Under the pieces are notes generated by a model. That model was given only the letters and a program-made list of their open reading frames with translations. It did not search any database and was not told the origin of the DNA. The position numbers were made by a program, and so were the translations under genes. A stretch of 64,000 nucleotides of DNA from Nesterenkonia sp. Act20 (GTDB lineage: Bacteria; Actinomycetota; Actinomycetes; Actinomycetales; Micrococcaceae), in contig NZ_JADPQH010000001.1 in NCBI RefSeq assembly GCF_019173455.1, positions 1,580,391 through 1,644,390 on the forward strand. The letters are read 5' to 3'. Every line of letters starts with the position of its first letter. The stretch's first letter is position 1. Shown here one piece after another: positions 8,029-17,655 of the stretch.

Positions 8029-9698
8029 CTGAGACACAGTTCTGGACCTTCTTCTTCATCATCCTGACCTTCGGGATCTACATCATCATCGCGTGGCGCT
8101 CTCGGGTGAAGGAGACCAAGGAGTTCTACGTCGCCTCTCAGGGCGTGCCCACACTCGCCAACGGCGCGGCCATCGCGGCCGACTGGATGAGTGCTGCGAG
8201 CTTCATCGGAATGGCGGGCCTGATCGCGTTCCTGGGATCGGACGGCTCGGTCTACCTCATGGGCTGGACCGGCGGCTACGTTCTGCTTGCACTGCTGCTG
8301 GCCCCCTACCTGCGGAAATGGGGCAAGTTCACGGTTCCCGAGTTCGTCGGGGACCGCTATTCGGAGTCCGTGCGCCTGGTCGCCGCGATCTGCGCGATCG
8401 TCGTCTCCTTCACCTACGTCGTCGGTCAGATGGCTGGCGGCGGCATCGTGTTCAGTCGATTCCTCGGCCTGTCCATCGAGTGGGGCGTGGTGCTGGTCGC
8501 CGTCGTCATCTTCTTCTACGCAGTGCTCGGCGGCATGAAGGGCATCACCTATACCCAGGTGGCGCAGTACACAGTGCTGATCATCGCCTACCTGATCCCC
8601 GCGTTCGCCGTGGCCTACCAGACCACCGGCATCCCGATTCCGCAGATCTCCTACGGACAGATCCTCAGCGAGCTGGACGCACTCAGCGCGGAGTTCGGAC
8701 TGGCCGCCTTCACCGAAGCCTTCGCCGGACGCGCCGGCGGCCAGGTCGACGTCTTCCTGGTGACGCTCTCCTTGATGCTCGGCACGGCCGGCCTGCCCCA
8801 TGTGATCATCCGCTTCTACACGACCAAGACGGTCCGCGGTGCTCGCTACTCGGCATTCTGGGCGCTGTTCTTCATCTCGCTGCTCTACCTCACGGCTCCC
8901 GCAGTGGGCGCCTTCACCAAGCTGAACCTGCTCCAGGGAGTCCAGGGGCAGAGTCCAGACACCCTTCCGAACTGGATCAACACCTGGGGAGCCACGGGGC
9001 TGGTGACGGTCAACGAGGACGCAGAGACGATCCAGACGGTGTCCAACATCGCAACCTCGGGCGCGGACCTGATCGTCAACAACGACATCCTGGTCCTGGC
9101 CTCCCCGGAGATCGGCGGACTCCCCGCCCCGATCGTCGGCCTGATGGCTGCAGGCGGCATGGCGGCAGCAATGTCCACTGCGGCTGGTCTGCTTCTGGTC
9201 ATCTCCTCGGCCGCTTCCCACGACCTGTACTTCCGGGTCATCAAGAAGACCGGCGCCACCGATAAGGAGCAGATGCTGGTGGGACGCATCGCCATGGCCG
9301 TGGCGATCCTGGTGGCCATCTGGGCCGGCATCAACCCGCCGGCCTTCGTGGCCCAGGTGGTCGCGTTCGCCTTCGGACTCGCCGCCTCCACCTTCTTCCC
9401 GATCCTGATACTGGGCATCTTCTGGAAGAAGGCGAACGGCCCCGGAGCGACAGCAGGCATGCTCAGCGGCCTGGTGTTCACCTCGACCTACATGATCTAC
9501 ACGCTGGAGGTCTTCGGCACCGGCGCGAACGATCACATCCTCAACGTCTCCCCCGAGGGGATCGGCGCTGTGGGTGCTGCGGTGAACTTCATCGTCACCG
9601 TGGTGGTCTCCAAGCTGACCGCCCCGCCGAGCCAGGTGGTCCAGGAGATGGTCGAAGAGATCCGCTATCCGCAGACGCGAGCTGCTGCGCGGTCCTGA
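8025..9698 (+). CDS. Sodium:solute symporter large subunit (VC_2705 subfamily)
   Basis: A 557-residue SSS-family permease with about 13 transmembrane helices. Signatures include KEFYVASQGVP, ADWMSAASFIGMAG, the conserved glycine-rich GGMKGITYTQVAQY and GTAGLPHVIIRFYT. This branch always accompanies a DUF4212 small subunit, as here, and is linked to uptake of acetate or other short carboxylates, though substrates are rarely proven. It starts with GTG inside the stop region of the small-subunit gene and has a GAAGGAGG ribosome site. The gene is followed by a strong terminator hairpin, so the operon is bicistronic. The window thus holds two divergent symporter systems of the same superfamily. 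Confidence 0.93.
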   Translation: MTETQFWTFFFIILTFGIYIIIAWRSRVKETKEFYVASQGVPTLANGAAIAADWMSAASFIGMAGLIAFLGSDGSVYLMGWTGGYVLLALLLAPYLRKWGKFTVPEFVGDRYSESVRLVAAICAIVVSFTYVVGQMAGGGIVFSRFLGLSIEWGVVLVAVVIFFYAVLGGMKGITYTQVAQYTVLIIAYLIPAFAVAYQTTGIPIPQISYGQILSELDALSAEFGLAAFTEAFAGRAGGQVDVFLVTLSLMLGTAGLPHVIIRFYTTKTVRGARYSAFWALFFISLLYLTAPAVGAFTKLNLLQGVQGQSPDTLPNWINTWGATGLVTVNEDAETIQTVSNIATSGADLIVNNDILVLASPEIGGLPAPIVGLMAAGGMAAAMSTAAGLLLVISSAASHDLYFRVIKKTGATDKEQMLVGRIAMAVAILVAIWAGINPPAFVAQVVAFAFGLAASTFFPILILGIFWKKANGPGATAGMLSGLVFTSTYMIYTLEVFGTGANDHILNVSPEGIGAVGAAVNFIVTVVVSKLTAPPSQVVQEMVEEIRYPQTRAAARS

Positions 9699-9732
9699 GA
9701 CCCGGCTGGCTGAATCAGCCGGTTCTAGAGAC

Positions 9733-9774
9733 ACAGGTGGCCCCCGCTCCGGTGATGGAGCGGGGGCCACCTGT
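9733..9774. terminator. Rho-independent terminator between convergent genes
   Basis: An 18-base perfect inverted repeat (9733-9750 and 9757-9774) with a 6-base loop lies between the symporter stop and the convergent epimerase-type gene. The flanks add AGAGA/TCTCT pairing. There is no long T run, but the stem is very stable. Confidence 0.82.
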
Positions 9775-9821
9775 CTCTGTTCTCTGTGCTCGAGTCTGGA
9801 CCACGTGCCGCGGGTGGGTGA

Positions 9822-10664
9822 TCAGGCCTCGCGCCAGGAGTGCTGCGGCTCGTAGCCGAGTTCGCGTCGGGCCTTCTCGATGGAGAGCAGCGTGTCATGG
9901 GTGCCGAGGTCACCCTTCAGCGGCACGTCGGGGAAGACCTCGGCGACGAGCTCGGCATTGGGGCGGGACATGACGGTGTCGGCGGCGGCGATGATGTAAC
10001 GCTCGAAGCCGGGGCCTGCCACCTGCAGTGCACGTTCGATGGCCTGCGCGCCGTCGCGGGCGTCGATGTACCCCCACAGGTTCCATTTGCGCGCCATCGC
10101 ATCGGCGTCGAAGTCTGGGAACTCTGCATAGTCCTCAGGGTTCATGACGTTGGAGAAGCGCAGCGCGGTGATGGAGAGCTGCGGGTTCCAGCGCACGAGC
10201 TCGATCGCCATCTGCTCCTCGAGGTGCTTCACCAGCGAGTAGGTCGACTCGGGGCGGGCGGGATACTCCTCATCCACCGGGATATAGGGAGGAGGAGTAT
10301 CGAAGGGCAGACCGAGCACGGTCTCGGAAGAGGCGTAGACGATGCGCTCGATGCCCAGCCGGATCGCAGCCCAGAAGACGTTGAAGCTGGCGGTCATGTT
10401 GTTGTGGAAGGTGGCGGCGTCCGGACGGATCCCGGGAGCGGGCACCGCTGCCAGGTGCACCACGGCATCCACGCCGTCGTGCTGATCACCGACTCCTCCG
10501 AGAGCGTCGATGACCTGGCCGTAGTCAGTCAGGTCCAGCTTCACGAAGCCTGGTCCGCGAGCACCCGCCACGTCGAGACCGAGAACCTCGTGTCCGGCCG
10601 CGCGGAGCTCCCGGGCCACGACACTTCCGAGCTTGCCTGTTGATCCTGTGACTGCAATTCTCAT
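9822..10664 (-). CDS. NAD-dependent epimerase/dehydratase (extended SDR)
   Basis: A 280-residue protein with an N-terminal Rossmann fold (AVTGSTGKLGSVVARELRAAG, matching the TGxxGxxG motif) and the SDR active-site pair in TYSLVK (Tyr and Lys four residues apart). The middle resembles GalE- and uronate-dehydrogenase-like extended SDRs acting on sugars or sugar nucleotides. The ATG lies six bases after the -10 hexamer TAGCGT (10671-10676, minus strand) with no ribosome site, so a leaderless transcript is likely. It is downstream of the BMP transporter genes but separated by its own promoter. The substrate is unknown. Confidence 0.82.
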   Translation of the reverse strand: MRIAVTGSTGKLGSVVARELRAAGHEVLGLDVAGARGPGFVKLDLTDYGQVIDALGGVGDQHDGVDAVVHLAAVPAPGIRPDAATFHNNMTASFNVFWAAIRLGIERIVYASSETVLGLPFDTPPPYIPVDEEYPARPESTYSLVKHLEEQMAIELVRWNPQLSITALRFSNVMNPEDYAEFPDFDADAMARKWNLWGYIDARDGAQAIERALQVAGPGFERYIIAAADTVMSRPNAELVAEVFPDVPLKGDLGTHDTLLSIEKARRELGYEPQHSWREA

Positions 10665-10690
10665 GCCGCCACGCTACTTCACATGGAGCG

Positions 10691-11989
10691 CTACTTCACA
10701 TAGGGCGTGCCGTTCGCAGCCGGGGGCCTGATCCGTCCCACGAAGCCTGCCACCGCGAAGATGGTGATCACGTAGGGCAGCATGAGCAGCGCCTCAGAAG
10801 GCACCGGGGTGCCGATGGCTGCAAGCACGTTGCCCAGTGAGGTGGAGAACCCGAACAGCAGGGCGGCGAGCACAGCGCCGATGGGGTTCCAGCGTCCGAG
10901 GATCATGGCGGCCAGGGCGATGAAACCAGCTCCCGCCGACATCTCCTTGCCGAACGCCAGTCCCTGACCGATGGTGAAGAAGGAGCCGCCGAGTCCGGCG
11001 ATGCCCCCGGCGAGGATGACGTTGTAGACGCGCATCCGGTTGACCTTGATGCCCACCGTGTCTGCAGCCTTGGGGTGCTCTCCCACGGCGCGGGTGCGAA
11101 GCCCCCAGCGCGAACGGAAGAGGAAGACGTTGAGGACAGCCACCAGGACGTACATCAGATAGACCAGGATGGTCTGGTCGAAGAGCACCGGACCGAGCAC
11201 GGGGATCTGGGAGAGCAGCGGAATCGGCAGCTCGGGGAGCTGCTGCCGGGTGTTCCACAAGCCCGGGTTGTCCGATAGCGCAGTGGAGAACAAGAACCCG
11301 GTCAGCCCGATGATGAGCACGTTGAGCACCACGCCGACGATGATCTGGTTGACCTGGTACCTCACCGAGAAGAAGACCAGCACGGCACCGACCATGGCGC
11401 CTGCCAGCGGCGAGAACAGCAGGCCCATATAGGCGTTGGTGAAGACCGAGGCGGCGACGGCGGCCAGGAACGCCCCGGCCAGCAGCTGGGCCTCGATGGC
11501 GATGTTGATGACGCCGGAGCGCTCACCGACCAGGCCGCACATGGCCCCGAAGATCAGCGGAACCGAGAGCGCCAGGGCCCCGGTGAGCATGGTGACCAGC
11601 GGGATCACCGCACCGCGGTCGGCGCCGGCCCAGACCAGGAATGCGAGCACGAAGAGGACCCCGAAGAGCAGTGGCAGCCAAAGACCTGTGCGCGCTCGGC
11701 GAGCAGCCTGCCGGAATGCGAACGCCGCGAGGGCGAGCAGGACGGCGGCGAGCACCCATCCCGCGGGACGAGAGGGCAGCTCGATGATCGGGATCTCGAA
11801 GAAGTCCCCCGCCGAGGCCATCCTGAAGTGCGTGCGACCGCCGGCGGGATTGGTCAGCGCGAAGATCAGCCCCAGCACCGCGAGGATGGCATAGGTGATG
11901 GGGTACTTCCAGGAGATGGGGCGCACTCCGGTGGGACTGTTCTTCGGCGATTCTGCCGCGACGGCAGTGGTCTCAACGGTCTGGCTCAC
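10691..11989 (-). CDS. BMP-type ABC importer permease (YufQ/NupQ-like)
   Basis: A 432-residue inner-membrane permease of the branched-chain/ribose permease superfamily, with about 10 hydrophobic segments. The stretch GAMCGLVGERSGVINIAIEAQLLAGAF is broken by the family signature ERSGVINIAIEA, typical of the second permease of nucleoside (BmpA/PnrA) importers. The N-terminus has an extra hydrophilic 25 residues. Its GTG overlaps the stop of the preceding permease gene by four bases. Together with the permease, ATPase and lipoprotein genes upstream it makes a complete importer, most likely for nucleosides. Confidence 0.9.
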   Translation of the reverse strand: MSQTVETTAVAAESPKNSPTGVRPISWKYPITYAILAVLGLIFALTNPAGGRTHFRMASAGDFFEIPIIELPSRPAGWVLAAVLLALAAFAFRQAARRARTGLWLPLLFGVLFVLAFLVWAGADRGAVIPLVTMLTGALALSVPLIFGAMCGLVGERSGVINIAIEAQLLAGAFLAAVAASVFTNAYMGLLFSPLAGAMVGAVLVFFSVRYQVNQIIVGVVLNVLIIGLTGFLFSTALSDNPGLWNTRQQLPELPIPLLSQIPVLGPVLFDQTILVYLMYVLVAVLNVFLFRSRWGLRTRAVGEHPKAADTVGIKVNRMRVYNVILAGGIAGLGGSFFTIGQGLAFGKEMSAGAGFIALAAMILGRWNPIGAVLAALLFGFSTSLGNVLAAIGTPVPSEALLMLPYVITIFAVAGFVGRIRPPAANGTPYVK

Positions 11990-13344
11990 TTGTCCGCCTC
12001 CTGTGTCGTAGTCGGCGCTGAACCGGAACTGGCCGTGGCGAGGGTGGACTCGCGCGAAGCTGACTCGTCGGCTCCGCCGGCTTGTGCCCGGCGACGATTC
12101 TTCCTCAGCCGCGGTCGCCCGTCAGCGCGGGGCAGGAAGAAGATCGTGCGCACCAGCGGTGGGGCGGCGATCATCAGCACGATCACTGCCTGGAGCACCA
12201 GGACGATGTCGATCGGCGTCCCCGTCTGGGCCTGCATCAGAACACCGCCGGCGCGCAGACCGCCCAGCAACAGCCCCGCCAGGAAGGTACCCAGGGGCTT
12301 GGAACGCCCGAGCAGCGCTACGGTGATCGCATCAAAGCCGAGCGAGCCCGCGATGCCTCCGGCAATACGGTACTCGGTGCCCAGCACGTGGGCTGCTCCA
12401 CCGAGGCCGGCGAGCCCACCGGCGACGATCAGGACCAGGGCAGTGGCCTTGGTGACGTTGATCCCTGCGGTGCGGGCTGCCTCGGGGTTCTCCCCGATGG
12501 CGCGGAATTCGAAACCGATCGTTGAGCGCTCCAGCAGCCACCAGACGAAGACGGTCGCGAGGATAGCGATGAGGAATCCGGCGTGGAGCCGGAATCCCGG
12601 GCCCAGCAGCGAGAAGAGCTGGGCCGAATCGTCCACCGAGCTGGAGAGCGGCTGGTTGGAGCCCGTCTGCTTGAACCACTCCTGCTTCAGCAGCCAGGCC
12701 AGCAGGTAGATCGCGATGTTGTTGAGCATGATGGTCACGATGACCTCGTTGGCCCCGGTGCGCGCCTTGAGCACACCGGCGATGCCGCCCCAGATCGCGC
12801 CGCCGATGATGCCTCCGGCGAGCGCCAGGAGAACATGCAGCCCGACCGGCAGCGAGAGGGCGTAGCCGAGGAAGCCGGCAGAGGTGGCACCCAGGATGAT
12901 CTGTCCCTGTCCACCGATGTTCAGCATTCCGGACCGAAAGCCGATGGCGATGCCTAGGCCGGCCAGGATCAGCGGCACGGAGTAGACCATCGTCTCGGTC
13001 AACGGACGGATGGCACGTTCCACCGAGGAGGCCTGCCAGTCGAAGACGGCGCCGCGGAACAGTGAGGAGTACGCCTCACGCAGCACTTGGAAGGAGGTTT
13101 CGAGGAAATCGGTGGGCTGAGCGAAGAAATAGCTCAGACTCCCCTGGACCTGCTCGTTCGCGCCGAGGATCAGCACGGCTCCGACCACCAGCGCGACGAC
13201 CACGGAAAGCACCGTCACCAGCCAGGAGGTCTGGCCCAGGTCGCGGAGGGCACGCGAGAGACGTCCCTCGGCCTCGGCCCACGGACCCTCCTGCTTCGAC
13301 GTCTGGGCAGGGGAAGTCCCCGGCTGGGACCCTGAATCGGTCAC
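11986..13344 (-). CDS. BMP-type ABC importer permease (YufP/NupP-like)
   Basis: A 452-residue permease of about 9-10 transmembrane helices. ETMVYSVPLILAGLGIAIGFRSGMLNIGGQGQ contains the family motif FRSGMLNIGGQGQ, diagnostic of the first permease of BMP-family importers; FRAIGENPEAARTAGI is the conserved cytoplasmic coupling loop. Both ends carry hydrophilic extensions, including a basic and serine-rich C-terminal tail of about 45 residues. The gene overlaps the ATPase gene upstream and the second permease downstream by four bases each (GTGA), giving a tightly coupled operon. Confidence 0.92.
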   Translation of the reverse strand: MTDSGSQPGTSPAQTSKQEGPWAEAEGRLSRALRDLGQTSWLVTVLSVVVALVVGAVLILGANEQVQGSLSYFFAQPTDFLETSFQVLREAYSSLFRGAVFDWQASSVERAIRPLTETMVYSVPLILAGLGIAIGFRSGMLNIGGQGQIILGATSAGFLGYALSLPVGLHVLLALAGGIIGGAIWGGIAGVLKARTGANEVIVTIMLNNIAIYLLAWLLKQEWFKQTGSNQPLSSSVDDSAQLFSLLGPGFRLHAGFLIAILATVFVWWLLERSTIGFEFRAIGENPEAARTAGINVTKATALVLIVAGGLAGLGGAAHVLGTEYRIAGGIAGSLGFDAITVALLGRSKPLGTFLAGLLLGGLRAGGVLMQAQTGTPIDIVLVLQAVIVLMIAAPPLVRTIFFLPRADGRPRLRKNRRRAQAGGADESASRESTLATASSGSAPTTTQEADK

Positions 13345-14930
13345 TTGTTCTCCTCTGCTTCGGCCATCTCATCGGCCTCGGACAGCATGGTGTGGTGGGT
13401 GGCTGCCTGCTGCTTGGCCTCTTCCAACGGAACGCCGGCCATCATCAGACCCAGCACATCTCGGCTCGTGGTCACCGGAACGATCCCCACGATCCGCCCG
13501 CGGTACATGACCGCAATCCGGTCAGCGAGGTTCAGCGCCTCGTCAAGCTCGGTGGAGACGATCACACACGGGGTGCCCTTGTCCCGCTCCTCGATGACCG
13601 TGCGGTGCACGAATTCGATGGAGCCGACGTCGAGGCCTCGGGTGGGCTGGCTGGCGACGAACAGGCGGAGATCCCGGCTCATCTCGCGGGCCAGGACGAC
13701 CTTCTGCTGATTGCCTCCGGAAAGCGTGGAGATCGGGGCATCCACGCTGCCCATGCGCACGTCGAAACGTTCCGCCTGAGTCTGTGCTGCCTTGCGCATC
13801 ACCGGCAGACGAAGGGCCACGTTTCCGGGGCCGCCGGCATAGGGAGCTGTGTCATACATGTCCAGCACATAGTTCTCGGTGACGGTGAAGGCGCCGATCA
13901 CGCCGTCGGTGCTGCGGTCCTCGGGCACGAAGCCCAATCCTGCAGCCAGTCGCTGCTTGACGCTGAGCGGGGCCAGGTCCTGATCATCGAGCAGGATCCG
14001 GCCGGCCACGGGTTCGCGGATGCCCAGGATCGCCTGAGCGAGTTCGCTCTGGCCGTTGCCGTCCACGCCCGCGATGACGAGGATCTCTCCGCGCCGGACC
14101 TCAAGGTCCACGTTGTCGACCACGACCTTGTCCATCGGGCTGAGCACGGTCAGTCCCTGCACCGAGAAACTGACATCTCCGGGCACGGCGGGCTCTTTGG
14201 CGGTGGTGAGATTGACTTCGCGGCCCACCATCAGGCCCGCGAGCTCTGTCTCGGTGGACTTAGGAGTGGTCTCCCCCACCACTGCTCCGCGTCGGATCAC
14301 CGTGATGCGATCAGCCACGGCACGCACCTCGCGCAGCTTGTGCGTGATGAAGACGATGGACGTCCCGGAATCCCGGAGCTGTCCCATGATGGTGATCAGC
14401 TCATCGGTCTCCTGCGGGGTCAGCACCGCAGTGGGTTCATCGAGGATGAGCACCTTCGCGTCACGGGAGAGCGCCTTGATGATCTCCACGCGCTGCTGAG
14501 CGCCGACCGGCAGGTCTTCGATGCGGGCATCGGGGTCCACATCGAAGCCGAAGCGGCCCGAAATCTCCAGCACCTTCTCACGTGCCTGCTTCATATCCAT
14601 GATGCCGGCGGCACGGGTGGGCTCGTAGCCCAGCGCCACCGACTCGGTGACGGTGAACACCGGGATCAGCATGAAGTGCTGGTGCACCATGCCGATCCCC
14701 GCGGCCACAGCGTCCCCGGGCCCGTTGAAGCTGACCGGCTCATCATCCAGTCGAATCTCACCCTCGTCGGGAGCGTAGAGCCCGTAGATGGTGTTCATCA
14801 GGGTGGACTTGCCGGCCCCGTTCTCACCGAGCAGAGCGTGGATCTCGCCCGGTTCGACGGTGAGTGATATCCGGTCGTTCGCGGTGAAGGAGCCGAACCG
14901 CTTAGTGACCCCTCTCAGCTCAAGCTTCAT
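13341..14930 (-). CDS. BMP-type ABC importer ATPase with two nucleotide-binding domains (YufO/NupO-like)
   Basis: A 529-residue fused double ATPase. Domain one (1-245) has Walker A GENGAGKST, Walker B VLILDEPTAVLTP and a degenerate signature LPVGAQQRVEI. Domain two (255-500) has the degenerate Walker A GVDGNGQSEL and a good signature LSGGNQQKV. This asymmetric pattern is normal for sugar and nucleoside importers of the MglA/YufO type. It powers uptake by the two permeases encoded directly downstream, and follows the substrate-binding lipoprotein gene by 33 bases. The lipoprotein-ATPase-permease-permease order is the standard one. Confidence 0.94.
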   Translation of the reverse strand: MKLELRGVTKRFGSFTANDRISLTVEPGEIHALLGENGAGKSTLMNTIYGLYAPDEGEIRLDDEPVSFNGPGDAVAAGIGMVHQHFMLIPVFTVTESVALGYEPTRAAGIMDMKQAREKVLEISGRFGFDVDPDARIEDLPVGAQQRVEIIKALSRDAKVLILDEPTAVLTPQETDELITIMGQLRDSGTSIVFITHKLREVRAVADRITVIRRGAVVGETTPKSTETELAGLMVGREVNLTTAKEPAVPGDVSFSVQGLTVLSPMDKVVVDNVDLEVRRGEILVIAGVDGNGQSELAQAILGIREPVAGRILLDDQDLAPLSVKQRLAAGLGFVPEDRSTDGVIGAFTVTENYVLDMYDTAPYAGGPGNVALRLPVMRKAAQTQAERFDVRMGSVDAPISTLSGGNQQKVVLAREMSRDLRLFVASQPTRGLDVGSIEFVHRTVIEERDKGTPCVIVSTELDEALNLADRIAVMYRGRIVGIVPVTTSRDVLGLMMAGVPLEEAKQQAATHHTMLSEADEMAEAEENK

Positions 14931-14963
14931 CTCTGCGGTGTCACCAATCAGCTCAGCGTTGGG

Positions 14964-16061
14964 TCAGGAAGGGGCGTTCTCGGATTCGACGACTGTCTCG
15001 CCGTCGATGATCTCCTGGCGAAGCTGCTCGATCGCATCCTGCACCTCGGAGGGGACCTCATCCTCGAAATCGTGGAAGGGGGCCAGGCCGACGCCGTCGT
15101 TCTCCAGCGTGCCGACATACGGCTCGCTTGTGAACTCTCCGGCGACGCCCTCTTCGATGGTGGCGTACACCGACTGGCCGATCTCCTTCATCACCGAGGT
15201 CAGCATGATGTCAGGAAAGTCGGTGGACTCATAGCCGTCGGAGTCGACCCAGATCATCTTCGCATCGGCATCTTCCAGAACGGGCCCTGCGCCGACACCG
15301 GCGTTGCCGGCCACCGGCATGATGATGTCGGCGTCCTGGCTCAGCAGCTGCTCGGTGACCTCGCCTCCCTGGGTTTGGTCGCTGAAGTCGCCGGAGAAGG
15401 TTCCCGACTGCTCTTCCTTGTCCCAGCCGACGAGCTCGACGTCGGCGTCGTTGTCCTCGTTGTACCGTTCCACTCCGTCGGCATAGCCGTCCATGAACAC
15501 GGTCACCGAGGGGATCTGCACGCCGCCCCAGGTGCCGACCGTTCCGGTCTCGGTCATGGCGGCGGCGACGTAGCCGGCCAGGTAAGCAGCTTCACCGGTG
15601 TTGAACACCAGCGGTTTGCCGTTGGTGAGCTCCCCCTCGAGCTCCTCCTCGTTGAAGTAGGAGTCGATCAGCGCGAAGTTGGTGTCCTCATTGGACTCTG
15701 CGGCGAGGCGCAGGCCCTCTTCCAGGAGGAAGCCGACCCCGAAGACGACGTCGCAGCCCTGCTGGACCATAGTGTCCACGTTGGGCGCGTACTCGGACTC
15801 TGCGGTGGACTGCGCCTCGGCATGATCGATGCCAAGCTCATCGATGGCCATCTGCAGTCCCTCATAGGCGGACTGGTTGAACGAACGGTCGTCCCAGCCA
15901 CCCTCATCGGAGACCACACAAGCCTTGTAGTCGGTCCCCTCGGAAGCTGCGGCGTCACCGCCCTCGGACTCTTCCTCGGGTGCCTCACCGCAGGATGACA
16001 GGACAAGTGCTGCGGCTGCGGTCATGGCGAATGCGCCGCTGGTTTTGAAGGACCTCTTCAT
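14964..16061 (-). CDS. BMP-family substrate-binding lipoprotein
   Basis: A 365-residue extracellular lipoprotein of the basic membrane protein (PnrA/Med) family, binding nucleosides or related ligands for the ABC importer that follows. A signal peptide (MKRSFKTSG then a hydrophobic core) ends in the lipobox LSSC. The mature part begins with an acidic linker and then the family start YKACVVSDEGGWDDRSFNQSAYEG-like segment with GGWDDRSFNQ. The start at MKRSF is set by a GAGGAG ribosome site; longer in-frame extension has no signal-peptide logic. The protein is strongly acidic, fitting a secreted protein in a salt-tolerant host. Confidence 0.93.
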   Translation of the reverse strand: MKRSFKTSGAFAMTAAAALVLSSCGEAPEEESEGGDAAASEGTDYKACVVSDEGGWDDRSFNQSAYEGLQMAIDELGIDHAEAQSTAESEYAPNVDTMVQQGCDVVFGVGFLLEEGLRLAAESNEDTNFALIDSYFNEEELEGELTNGKPLVFNTGEAAYLAGYVAAAMTETGTVGTWGGVQIPSVTVFMDGYADGVERYNEDNDADVELVGWDKEEQSGTFSGDFSDQTQGGEVTEQLLSQDADIIMPVAGNAGVGAGPVLEDADAKMIWVDSDGYESTDFPDIMLTSVMKEIGQSVYATIEEGVAGEFTSEPYVGTLENDGVGLAPFHDFEDEVPSEVQDAIEQLRQEIIDGETVVESENAPS

Positions 16062-16204
16062 GGGGATGCTCCTCATGGTGCAAGAACGGCACCCAGGTGG
16101 GTGCCGTGAAACGAGTGATGCAGGCAATAGTACGACACATTTCCACATCAAACATTGCGTGGATGTTTCTGAGATGTTCACCGGCGCAACGGGGCCTTCA
16201 GGGG

Positions 16205-17572
16205 TCAGTCAAGCTGCTTGGACGTGGTGTCGGGAGCGAGTTTGAGCATCAGCAGCACCGCTGCGATCACGACGATGAGGCAGATTCCGAAGGCACCAGC
16301 GAGCCCGAAGGTCGGTTCCATCCAGGCGATGAAGACCAGCGGGCCCAGCCCGGCTCCGATCCGAGAGATGGTCGAGGCCCAGCCGAATCCCGAGCCGCGC
16401 AGCTCGGTGGGATAGAGCTCTGAGACGTAGGTGTAGAGAACCGGAATGCTGATCTGGATGACCATGCCGAACCCAAGCAGGAGCAGCAGCACAGCCGTGG
16501 GCAGGTGCATCGTGAGTCCGAGCACCACCAGCATCGCCGTGGCGAGCGGCGCAGAGACGGCGAGGAGTGCCCGACGCCCGGTGAGCTCGACCAGGACGGT
16601 GGAGATCACCACGCCGAGAAGTCCGACGGCGGCCATCCCCGCCGTCCGGATGAAGGCCTGGTCCTGCTCATAACCGGCTTCGATCAGCAGTGTGGGCATC
16701 CACTGGATGGCGATGTAGTAGACGGTCATGATCGCGAGGAAGAGCACCCAGGAGACGGTGGTGACTCGCCAGCTGTGGGCCCACACCAGCTTGAGCTGCT
16801 CGCCGATGGCGCTGAAGCTCAGCTTCGGCGGTGCCTGGGTGGGCGCGAGCGCGTACTCACGCACCTCTGCGCCGGTGCGCGTCACCATGGAGTCGATGAC
16901 CCTGCGGGCCTCGTCCATCTGGCCCTGCCGCATCAGATACATCGGGGATTCGGGGACGAAGAGCCGCACGGCGAAGACCAGGAGCGCGGGCAGGATCATG
17001 GCCAGCAGCGGCAGCCGCCAGTCTCCCCAGGTGCCGATGAGCCAGGCGGAGACGAAGCCCGCGAGCGCGGCTCCCAGCGGCCACCAGCCGTCCATCGCGG
17101 TCAGGACGCGCCCGCGATGCTTGGCAGTCGTGAACTCGCCCACCAGGGCGTAGTCCACCGGGATGCAGCCACCGAGTCCGACGCCTGCCAGGAAGCGGAA
17201 CAGCACGAACCATTCGAGGCTGCCGGTCAGGACCCCTGCCAGCGTGAACACCGAGAAGATCAGCAGGGTCCATGCGAACGCCTTCTTGCGCCCGATCCGA
17301 TCCGCAATGGTGCCCCAGAGAACCGCCCCCACCGCCATGCCGATCAGGTTCGCGGTGCCGATCCAGGCGGCATCCGAGGAGGTGAGGTTCCACTCTTCGG
17401 AGAGCAGCGGGATCAGGATGCCGTTGAGCGAGACGTCCCAGGCGTCGAACATGAACCCGAGCCCGCCGACGATGAAGATCCGTCCCTGCGTGTTCCACCG
17501 CCAGGGCAGATTCTGCAGGACCGATTCTCCCGTAGGCAGCGCCGTCGAAGGCGTCGAGGTGTTCTGGTGCAC
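16205..17572 (-). CDS. MFS transporter, SLC22/NiaP-like metabolite:proton symporter
   Basis: A 455-residue major facilitator with 12 predicted helices. It shows LWGTIADRIGRKKAF (loop 2-3 signature), a sugar-porter-like GVGLGGCIPVDYALVGEF, and ELYPTELRGSGFGW in the second half. This pattern fits the aromatic-acid or nicotinate (NiaP) group of the sugar-porter-like MFS. The GTG start lies six bases after the hexamer TACACT (17579-17584, minus strand) with no ribosome site, again suggesting a leaderless message; 22 earlier in-frame codons have no family similarity. It is a single gene between the BMP locus and an unknown gene. Substrate is not determined. Confidence 0.85.
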   Translation of the reverse strand: MHQNTSTPSTALPTGESVLQNLPWRWNTQGRIFIVGGLGFMFDAWDVSLNGILIPLLSEEWNLTSSDAAWIGTANLIGMAVGAVLWGTIADRIGRKKAFAWTLLIFSVFTLAGVLTGSLEWFVLFRFLAGVGLGGCIPVDYALVGEFTTAKHRGRVLTAMDGWWPLGAALAGFVSAWLIGTWGDWRLPLLAMILPALLVFAVRLFVPESPMYLMRQGQMDEARRVIDSMVTRTGAEVREYALAPTQAPPKLSFSAIGEQLKLVWAHSWRVTTVSWVLFLAIMTVYYIAIQWMPTLLIEAGYEQDQAFIRTAGMAAVGLLGVVISTVLVELTGRRALLAVSAPLATAMLVVLGLTMHLPTAVLLLLLGFGMVIQISIPVLYTYVSELYPTELRGSGFGWASTISRIGAGLGPLVFIAWMEPTFGLAGAFGICLIVVIAAVLLMLKLAPDTTSKQLD

Positions 17573-17655
17573 GAGGAGAGTGTAAGCCACCGGACCTGGC
17601 CACCGAGCTCTGCGTGAACGACTCCGCTCGCTCGCCACGGAGTGACCCGTACAGC

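Noticed and set aside
4958-9770. Long antisense frames over the two symporter genes
   Set aside because: Shadows of clear SSS transporters; His/Arg/Gly-rich low-complexity translations.
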